Shown in pieces: positions 11,450-22,300 of a stretch of 64,000 nucleotides of DNA (positions within the stretch are counted from its first letter, which is position 1; every line of letters begins with the position of its first letter). The notes under the pieces are model-generated. The model was not told the DNA's origin. It saw only the letters and a program-made list of their open reading frames with translations, and made no database searches. The stretch is taken from contig NW_026570221.1 in assembly GCF_019649055.1 (NCBI RefSeq), positions 2,666,001-2,730,000 of the forward strand. The letters run 5' to 3'. Both the position numbers and the translations under genes were made by a program. Origin of the DNA: Paramacrobiotus metropolitanus. Its lineage: Eukaryota > Tardigrada > Eutardigrada > Parachela > Macrobiotidae.

Positions 11450-13392
11450 CCGCGGTTCAGAACTGCTGAGCTTGCGGATTAAATGGTAAAGGTGATATAA
11501 ATGTTCATTACGTTCAAACCTGAGTTGTACTCTAATAATTATAAATACTTCAACTCGTAATAGATGTTAAATTAATGATGTTGGATTCAGCCCGTTCAGA
11601 TAAAACCGCTCGATGCTAAGATTAGAAAGGTCGCATTCAGGGAAGATACCTATTTTTGGTGATATTTTGAACTGTTCGTCATAGCGTTGACTGCAATACA
11701 GGATGGGATGTTGGTAAAATATTTCATTTCGGCACTTGTAGCCGGCAGAAATATCCATCTGTTGATTGTTGATAATCTTCATATTAGACCGTTGGGAAAG
11801 TAAACTTTTATTATTAGATTTGACAAACGGTATCAATAGGTCTACCGATCCAAACGGTATGCTTTGTCTATGAAACCGTCAAAATAATTCTATTTCTGAT
11901 GGACCGGCACAGCAGTGAAATTGATACCTTTGTTGACCTCATGCCGGCCAACAGTTCGCCCGAGCTGCAGCATAACATGCGGCCGCCAAGAGAGGTTGTA
12001 CTGGCGCTAGACAGCCGGAAAGATTGAGAAACGTGGGCTAGTTTACACATACTGTCCGGATCGAAATCTGCCCTCTTCTTTTTTCGGCAGGTTCCAGGCG
12101 ATAGCCGAACCGTGAGAAGCGCTCCTCTATGAGGTATACGACGGATATCCGCCGTAACCTGTAGGAAGCTGTTGCTGTGTTGGCGGTCTGAAAATTCCTG
12201 TGTAAACAACAGGAGATTCTAGCGCTTGTGATGGCAAGCGAGTTTAGTCGAGTGGAGATGTGAGTTGCGATGATGAGCTGACTAGGGCACACGCAAAACT
12301 GAGCATTATAATGGGTTGAGTACTCGACTATATTTACTGCCGTAGTGTACAATCATACGTACCGGTGGTCCGCCACGGCCAGACTGTATAATGTATAATG
12401 TATTTACTGCTGTAGACGTATTGTTAGTATTGTAAACATACATAGAATTACTACTGTACGGTTTACTATTGTAAAAATAAAGGAAATACTTGCATAGAAG
12501 TTTAGTGGATGGATGAAACTGGATTTCTCTACCTGCAGGGTTTTTGGATATGTCCAAATAATCGTTTTGTGTCTTTTTGATATTTTTGTGCTTCTCAAAT
12601 TAATGATAGTTTTTTAAATTAACCAGAGTTTTAATTTTTTTTAACGTGTGAGCTGCACAGCAAACAGTAAAAATGAAAATCATGGTTTATAATGGTACAT
12701 GTGTTATTCATACTTAACACTAGCCGCATGCATGAAAGGTAAGCACCAGGGGTATGTGTGCAAATGTTGTATATGTCCAACGCCCTGGAGGTATGTGTAC
12801 AGAGCATTTCTTGCCTGATCAGTGCATGATCATGATGTGAAACAATCATACACGACTTACTCATACAAATTTCCAAGATACCTGTATTTTTGCAACCTGT
12901 TAGCTTAAGTAATAGTTATACTACAGTAAAACCTCCGTGATACGTACACTCATATGTACGTACGCCCTCTGTACTAAGTACGCCAAAACGCGTACCAAAA
13001 TCACTGTAATGCGGTTGCAGTCGGCATAACGTTATCTGAAGAAAATACCAACTCGTCGTTTTCTTGAAAGTACCACTTCTATTCAATAAGAGCAATCACT
13101 ACACCTATGGCTGGAATGAAATAAAATCGTAGGGGACGTACTGTTACGTCAGGCATAGCAAAACGGGAAATATCCGCTGCGCCTTCCACAATGCCACTTA
13201 ATTTGAGTCCAATTTGATTTGCGTCCGACCGTCAAGACAGCACAAACGCCTTTGCTTTCGTTGTTCACTGGTATCCTATTATCGTCTATCGCTGCATGGA
13301 ATAATTCCATTCCTTGAAATCTTGGAATTATGTAGAACGTGTGTCTGCTGCGTTTTTTTAGTCGGATTATAAATACCTAAAAAGCCTTCTAC
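11450..13392. other. No supported gene upstream of the GLG1-like locus
   Basis: Several minus frames (11567-11836, 11868-12209, 12038-12352, 12306-12557, 12631-12876) are open but carry no recognisable motif and do not splice together convincingly. The sequence is rich in TACAGTA/TACTGTA words. A TATAAATA at about 13368-13375 lies only some 20 bases before the ATG at 13393, too near to serve that start. Confidence 0.45.
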
Positions 13393-16300
13393 ATGTTGAC
13401 CAAGTTCGTCTCTCTGTGCCTGCTTCTTTGCGGCCTAAGTCTCCTGCTTGTTTTCAGCCTAAACCTGCGGCGGACAGCAGGTCAACACGCAAATACGACA
13501 GAGTTCGCCTCGGTCATAATCCTCAATCTTGCCGATCATCCGGACTGCGCAGCCGACGTTCGCCGCCTCTGCGAGCACTTGTCCGTCAAGAAGTACACCG
13601 ACGCCATCATAGATGCCAAGAACAGTCTGGACGTGCTTAACTGCTTCCTACTCCGCGTAATGATTCTTCTTGGTCGCGCTTCTGAATCGCGCTTTAATTT
13701 ATTAACTGCTTTGTTTTGCAGGAAGACAAAAATGTTTCCGCCGGCTGCCATCAGGTGAGTCAACAAGCACCGGGTTTTCAGCTACCCTGTTGTGCATTTG
13801 CAGCCTCTGGTTATCACTCTATTGAACTATCTTTTGCTCGTGTTCGATAGTAAATAATTTCTATCCAGAGTTCACTGCGCTTCTCACTGGTTGATTTCGG
13901 TGTTTTATTCAATTTTAGAAACGTTAACTGCAACGTTTTTTGCTGGGATCCACACTTTTAAAAACTTTGGAAATTTTATGGTTGGTGTAGCATAGTAAGA
14001 TATGGCTGAGTGCGATGTCTTCGGTTTGTAGCTGTTCGTAGTTTGGAGCTATTTTTATGGTTGAAGTAACAGCCATAGGCAGTTACTGTATGTATGCGGA
14101 AATCCGCAAAGGCTCGTCGTAGCGCAGATACGCCGCTGCGAATTTTATCGTAAGCCGCTGATGGTACCCACTGGCCACTGCAGTTTTAAGACTGCATTTT
14201 CAACTTTTCGGTGTTATGAAAATTTGACACAGATCTAAGTACAGCGGTTTCACAAATCGTATTCGAAAGAGCTGAATGAATACACTGCGTGGACAATCTC
14301 TCGATTGTGTAGCGGCAGGTTCGGGATAAGAAAGAGGAATACTGGAATTTAAAATAATTTCGGATTTGTGTATATAAAAGGAATAATAATAGTAGGGGAA
14401 AGAATTTTGTGAGTGTATGAAGGACATGAGAGGTTGTGGGTGTTCCTTTACTACAGTTGAGACCTTGAAAAATGCGCGTTTAGTCTGTAACTTTCCATAC
14501 GTTTACACCGTCATTTTTGTAGTAGTAATTTGTGTAGTAGTAATTTGTGTAGTTAAGAAACTTGATTGCTTAATGGAGCGAACTATTATGTTTTGCACTG
14601 ATAGTCTTGGATGTGTAGTGACAGGTGGTTTGTATATGGGATGTAGGCTGGGAGGTACATTAAAAGGTTGTTCGAGAAAATGTTTGGTAAATTTTCACTA
14701 GGATCACTAGTTACATGAAATAATAGCCTTACACATTTTGTTAAGCTATTTTTCAAATGCAATATTGTCGAAAAAGGCTGTACTACACGCACTGCCTGGA
14801 CTTCCATGTAACCAAGATTATTTAATCAATTTTCTCTACCAATATCTAAACAGTTCCGCCGTAAATCATAAACACAAAAATTAAAAATTTTATGCTTATG
14901 TAAAGTCATACATCCTGCACATAGCCTAGCATCAGCTTTTAAATCACTATGTAACATGTCTGAATTATTACCAATCAAATCAGATGCAACTAAAATATTG
15001 CAACAATCGCACGGCACATAAGCAACCATGACCTTTCTCCAATAAGTTTTTCCAAACATACCAGAAAACGCACCACCTTTAGTATTCCGATTACATTTTT
15101 GTTTTTTAACTTTTACATTCTCATATCTAACATCGTCACCACTTCCCGCATTATCCTCCCTGCTACAATTACCATCAGTTTTTATTTTGCATTGCTTTCT
15201 ATAATCACGCATATACTCACGCATGTATTTCTTACGAGCACAACCACCTTCCATTATTTTATTAAATAAAGAATTCTTAAACGAAAATAATGTATGAAAG
15301 ATAACTTAGTAAACCATACTCAACCTAAAAAACCTACCAAAGCCAAACAAAAGACTGCAACCTGATTCAGTAAGTTTCCGCAAATCCACACCGGCCACCA
15401 AAAAAAAACCAACAAGAAAAAGATTTTGCTCACTCCATTTACTTCGTCCACTCCATAATAACTCAAACACAAGATTCCTCAACTTCTTATATACCCACCG
15501 AACTCAAAAAATCCAGTCAAAACCAATTAAACTATACATTTTCTCGAACAACCTTTTAATGTACCTACCAACCTACTTTCCATATACAAACCACCTGTTC
15601 CTACACATCCAAGACTATCAGTTCAAAGCATAATAGTTCGCTCCATTAAACAATCAACCTTCTCGAAATTTCTTGAATTTTCCACAATAATCCATCACTA
15701 TCTACAGCCCGCAACACACTCCACTTCCTGTAACACTTCATTAAACACTCAAATACCAACAACCAGAAAGTCGAATATATTTATACTATACTACAGTAAA
15801 ACTCCCACTACCTTCACCCTAATTCAACATTCACCCTTTTTTCATTATGACTTTTCGTCAAACATATCACCTTTAATATAATTTACTATATTATTAAATT
15901 CTCTATTCAGGCTTTATATTCCTACCCCTTATAATGTCCACATACAATATGCAATATGCTCCTGCAATGTGCTCCTACATATGTGGGAGCATATTTATGT
16001 AGGAGCACATTGCAGGAGATATTGGATTACGTTGATACTAAAATTCCGTTTTTCTCCTCCAAGAACCGATGAAACCGATGCATTGTGCTCCTACATAATG
16101 TAGGAGCACATAATGTAAACTAAAAAAGATGCTGAGCTAACAACGCCATCTAGAACTTTCACGCATCGTTACTCGACTCATGTCACATGACTCATGTCAC
16201 ATGACTGTTAGGCCCCACCGATTCCTTCAACCGGCCGGACCCTTCCGTACTCTACGGGCGCCAAAAATTACTTTTGTTCACACACGGATATCGAAGACCA

Positions 16301-19300
16301 AAAACCGAAACTACAGTTTCATATATGCTACGACTGATTCTAGTCGTATACCGCATATAAGAACCTGTCACGGTTCAATGAATCTGCCGCAAAAAGTTTC
16401 TCGATATAAATTTAATACCCGCCACAAGCTGTCTTTTCACCTAATGACGTCCCATCGGCAGTTAGCGGTGAGGTACCACTACCATCTGTTACGGTATCGT
16501 AAAAGAACAAAACCGTACCATATACGTTTTTAGGAGGAAAAATGTGGTGATGGTTAATAAAAATAGCTACTATGATAATACGCAAATTAAATATTTTGGC
16601 AGTGTTCAGGTCGATTGTAGATCATGGGCGATTTCAAAAGAACATCACCAAGGACCCACGGATTGCCAGCATCATCCACACCGAGTGCCGCGAGGATCTG
16701 AACAAGACCTTAGCGAACTGCCCCGGTACTCGGCAGAGGGATCCCAGATTCTTCCTGTCCTGCGTGGTGGGGCAAAAATACAATAACCCCGACGAATCGT
16801 GTCTGGTGTGGATCAACAAAGTGGCCGTTGTCATCTTCTCCGATGATGACCTGGTCGCGCACTTCATCAGCGATTGTGCGGTCGACCAGAAACGCCTGCA
16901 GTGCAGTTTCTTGAACAACGAGGGACGATCCAAGGGCCGGCATTCCCAAGGCGCATCCGTCCAGTGTCTGCTGCACGAAATGCAGCGGATGCAGCGCATT
17001 GCCCTGGAGGATCAAGCCGGTCGACAGGATGGCCTGCGTTGGTCGGCATCCCCGCCAGAAAAACAGTTGTCACCGGTATATCAGCATCAGCTCATGTACT
17101 TGCTGGAACTGCAGGCCGAGGATTATCGTCTCGATCGGGCGCTTTTCCTGGCGTGCCGGGATGACCAGGAGATGTTTTGCCAAGATCGTTTGGCCGGTCA
17201 TGGACGGGTGTATCAGTGCTTGCTGCAAAACATCAACGAGCCGCAAATGAGCCTGGAAGTAGGTTAGCCAACTTATCCGTATTAAGTTTTTCACCCGTCC
17301 CAATTTAGACGCCCATCCCCGCAATAAAATCCCGTTAAGATTTAGCTCTGTGCCCCAAAATGCAAAATACTCTACTACAAACTCAGGGTTAAGAAAAGTG
17401 CCACAAGGTGTACTGACAAATGACATCAGCATATTCAGTTGCAAGTATCACGACTATATGGAACTTACGTATTGTTGCATTAATAAATTCTTTTATTTCC
17501 ACACCGTTCGCGAACTGATGAATTCTACTACACTGTCAGTCTGTCACTGTCTGGGCCTGTCAGCAAAGTGATTGCAAGCGTGTTCAAATTCCTTAGATTC
17601 TTACTTTTTTCCAAAATTAAAGTTTTAATTTTTATGCATTAGCATCAGTTCGCGAATATAAGAATTTATTAATGCAACATTACGTAAAACTTCTCGTTTT
17701 ACTAGTTAGGCACATAGGTAAGCGGTTCTAGGAAACTACTTACTATCCAGTACTAATCTCACAAAAAATTACATTCACAAAAACCATGGACGAATTACAA
17801 AATGAAAAAACCAGTTTTTTCCTGTCTTTTGTTACATCTCTTATTACATTTTTCATGGAGAGCAATGAGACAAAGTTTTTAGTTAATTCATTAGAAAAAT
17901 CGAATAGACGTCTGCGACACGTTCGTCCATTCAATTTGCGTAAACAACAAAAGCCATAAACCGTTCTTGAAAAACTACCTCATTCAATACCCTTACAAAG
18001 TCACGGTGTCATTGGGTCATTAATTGACTCAGTGGTCTACAAAAATACGGAATATGTCCGCTAAGTGTCGAGCGCGCGTAAGATTTCATACGTGTGTGCT
18101 TTAGTGCAAAAGCCGTTTGGAAGAGCGTGAAGTGGCCGCGCACACCGATTACAAGGTAGATTACGGCTTGAGTTACGATTGAGGAAGGGAGGTCTCCCGC
18201 TACAGCTGCGTGCCGCCGGCGGTACACCCGCAGGAGTTCGGCATGTCCTCCATCATTCTCTGCCTACAGGAACAAATGCACAAAGACGGTAGAACATATT
18301 TCTCTTCCTTTTCATTATTTCTGTCTGTTTCCGATAAAGCTCCCGCGTTGATAGGAAACAGACCACCGGTAACTCTTTTCTCTCTTCTTTTACCAGCTCA
18401 CCACGGTGTTGGTCCCAAATGTCAGAAAGCTATGTATTACCATCGACAAGCCATGATGAACAACATCAACGTGTCACCGAATATTCTGGTGTTCTGTAAG
18501 ACGGACATTGAGCGTCACTGCAGGAAGAAGGGCGTCCAGCCGCTGGCCTACGTACACTGCCTGATGGGCGCCGCTCAGCCTCGCATGTGGAGGAGCCAAA
18601 ACGATAACGAGAGCCAGTACGCTGGCCAGTTGGAGCCTGCCTGCCAGCGCAAGCTGGAAAAGCTCCTGTTGATAGCTGACCCGGCTAGCGACATTCGAGT
18701 GGATTTGGTATTGCATCAGGTAATGCGTCTTGGCAAAGCGTACATGTGTTTGGCCTGTGTTTGGCCGTGTTGGCCAGGGTCAAAAAGAGGGAGGAATTTT
18801 GAGAGGGAGGAATTTCTGCGTGGTCAAAAAGAGGGAGGAATTTTGAGAGGGAGGAATTTCTGCGTGGTCAAAAAGAGGAAGGAATTCCTGAAGCGAGGGA
18901 GGGAGGAATTTTAATATGGTCAAAAAGAGGGAGGAATTTTTTCGAAGTTCAAATGAAGTACTTAGGGACCTCAAACCCAGGTCTCCGAGGTCGCCACCGA
19001 GATTTTCATTATACAAAGGACATTCCAAAATTAATTTTCCCTATTTTGTATCTCCCGGCATTAACGCATTCAGCTAATATCATCCATATTGTTACAAACG
19101 TCCTTCATTAGCAAACTGTATAAAGAAGTTATTTTGTTTAATTACAATCAAATGGGGAAGAAATACCAAAAGAAACACCAAAGGGTTTTCAAAGTTTTTC
19201 ACGTGATTTTCCCGGACAGTTTTTGCTACTTTTCACAATCTTTCTGCTCATTTTCCTTGATGCAGAAAATATATTTAGGTTAACAATTCTTTCCTCTTAC

Positions 19301-22300
19301 AAAATAAAGTTTTGAACAAAATGTCCTATTCAAACCACTTTTCTAGAAAAATAAAAACTGCTTGGGACTAGGTGTTAAAATCAGAAAGCATCGCAGCATC
19401 CAGACGGTAAAAAACAGAAAATTTCATGAAAAAATTTGCTGTTGTCGGTGGAATGCAAACTTTCTTGGTATCTGAGATGCGCAAGACTGGCCATAAAATG
19501 TGCTTTTTATCGATGGGAAGCATCATAAATTTATAAAAGCGAAACGGCTGGAATAAGGGAATTTCGGTGTCTTATGAAAGAAAAATGTTTACTTTTAATC
19601 CTGAGCTTTTCAAAATGTTCTGCCATCGCAATAATATCACGTACTAAATTTGCAGTTGACACTTTAAGTTTTTTGTTGAAAACATTGCCAGGTCAGAAGT
19701 TGCAATAAAAAGAATAATTTTCAAAAAAGGTGCTGAAAAAAGTGCAAAAGCAGCATTCACCATTTCGTTTTTTGTTTGGCAAGTTCTTCTTCGATTCTTT
19801 TGATTCTTATTTCTTTACATAGTTTACATAATGGGTTATCCAGCAAAAATTATACCATTTGTGTATAACCTAAAATCGCAGGGAGACAGAATAGGGAAAA
19901 TTATTTTTGGAATCTCCTTTGTATAACAAGTTTGAAGGGCTGAGTCGAACTGAAGTACTCGGGGATCTCGAACTTGGGTCACCGAGGTCGCCACCGAGGT
20001 TTTCTCATTGAGCGGGCGAACAAAGCGAGCCTGCGTTTCTAATTCAAGACATGTTGAGGGTTCGATGAAACGGAAGTTCCAGTGACCTTTAGGTCGCCAC
20101 GTGACCTTTGGGTCGCCACTGATTTTCATGGTGATTCCTATACACTTTGACATGCTGAGTCGAACTAAAGTATTCGGGGACCTCGAATTGGGTCCCCGAG
20201 GTCGCCATCACGACATGTACCATATATGCACAGTGTGATGTGCTGAGTGGAATTAAAGTCCTCGGGGACCACCGAACCCAAGTCCCAGAGGTTGCCACTA
20301 CCATATGTAACATATATTCACTGTTTGCTATGCTAATTCGAGCTGAGGTGCTCCGGGACCTCGGAACCGCGTCCCTCGAATCTACAATTATGTTTTAAAA
20401 CATTTCTGAATGAATTGTTGATTATTCCAAAATTATGTTTTCTGATATTTCTGTACGTATCTCTTCAACTTTTAAATATTTCTAGATATTTCTTAATATT
20501 AGATCCGCTAGGCTAGTTCACATCGTGTCTACAAGTTCACATCTATGCGTTCTCAATCTCTATACGAGGATGCGTGCAGTCGAACCGACAGTAAATTTTT
20601 TCAGCGAGACCAACCGACAACCACGCTCACAAGTGGATTATTTTTTCACATAACAGCCACCCGTGAAAGGGCTTGGTATCGTTTGCACTGTATGCGTGGT
20701 ACAGGTGACAGCCATCCGTGGATGGTTGGCAGTCGCTTGCACTATGTGCACGGTTGTCGGTTGGTCTCGCTCAAAAAATTTACTGTCTAATTACTGTTTA
20801 ATTTAAAAGCAGTTATTTTAAAAGCAGTATGCAGTTAATTTTTGAAACAGAAATTAGAATTAATTGCATATTATTCTTGGATAATTTTGCATCTTTAAAA
20901 AAAACAATATAGTCAAATCAATTGGAAACGCCCGATACTGAGAAGAACGTACGATGTATGCAAAACTCCGACAACAAAACTTTGATGGTGCTGTGTACTG
21001 AAGTTATACAATGAGATGTCAATCATTCCTCCATAGTGCTTTGAAATAATTTTAAAACACCGTGCAAATTTAGTGGTTGTCCGTACACGAGCGTGAACGC
21101 GTTTTTTGTGCGCAACAACTGATCGGTAAGATTTCACGCGGAAGTGACGGAACCAAATTTTTGGAAATCTTTCCAAGCTTAAGAATAGTTTTTTTCGATG
21201 CCTGTAATGTGTTTATGAAAAAAAATTGCTAGATCAGTTGTTTGGTATGAAAACGGTTCACACTTATGCGCATTTACATGTACGATTGTAACAAGATGGT
21301 TCATAATAAAATTTAGATCTGCAACTAAAAGCTCTATCTGCTAGGCTGATTCTGCAGCTTCGGCACTTACGTGTAAATGCTTAGCGCATTCGTTTCCTTA
21401 TACATTTTAAATTTGAAACCGCAGCCCGCTTGTCCTAAGGGCGTATGAGACCTTATACTACTCGGGTAGGAGATACTACACATTGTATAAGATTTCAATG
21501 AGTTTTAAAACAAACCGGCACATTACGAAACATTGTGTCATGTGTAGTTATGTTACAACGTGTCATCCGCAGATAAAAGAATATGAATTTATGATCCAAA
21601 GCTTGCGGTAACCATTAAGAAATTTATTCTGAAAGTGGTGTTCGAATTTATCTCTACAGTAGCATTTCATAAAGTAATTTGTTTAGAACAAAATCAGCAG
21701 GGATAGAAACGTAGACGTTCTGGTTAGATAAAATTCGACATGCCATGTATTTTAATACTTTGAAATCTAGGTATTTTAAAGTGGAATGGCGGTTTTTGAA
21801 AACCTGGTTTTATTAACGAGTTTTATGTTAACGGTATTTTAATTTTCAATTATTCTCAACACTGTAATCAGGATTTTAACGTTTTTGTTTTATGTAATAC
21901 AAAATGGTAGAGCAAGTAAGAAGCAGAAATATTTAAAAATGTTTTAAAAGAAGTAGAAAGAGTTAAAAATTAATAACATAATTAGTATATTTATGAAACA
22001 TTCAGCATTGTATCAAGAAATAATTATATATATCCGAACCTATCGAAAAATACCAATTAATATCTAGAAATATATTTACATTTTAAAAATAAATTTAGAA
22101 AAATGTTAAAATATATAACAAAAAAATATTCTTAGGGTTAAAGAGAAATATTGAAAAAAATATGTAGAAATATTTTGGAATAATCAAAATATTTAGAAAT
22201 ATTATATTTAGAAGTATTAAGAAATATCTAGAAATTGTAGAAATATGTGCAGAAATGCGTGCAGAACCAGAAGTTTAATATTAGAATAATTAAAACTAAA

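Larger units (their letters stand above)
14405..15770. mobile_element. Inverted-repeat element with a small internal ORF, in GLG1 intron 2
   Basis: Arms at about 14560-14692 and 15534-15665 are inverted copies with over 90 percent identity by eye. They share CTTAATGGAGCGAACTATTA, GTCTTGGATGTGTAG and GGTACATTAAAAGGTTGTTC. Weaker inverted similarity continues outward to about 14405 and 15770. Between the arms the plus strand is strikingly poor in G (about 14810-15880), so the minus strand is G+T-rich. One minus-strand ORF (14826-15254) with a TATA-like box lies inside. I did not find a clear target duplication, so the class is unassigned. Confidence 0.65.

Noticed and set aside
12923-13010. ACAGTAAAACCTCCGTGATACG, which resembles a Tigger/pogo transposon end
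   Set aside because: No matching inverted end was found within several kilobases and no transposase remains; the similarity is short.
13368-13375. TATAAATA as a GLG1 promoter
   Set aside because: It lies about 20 bases before the ATG, so transcription would start after the start codon.
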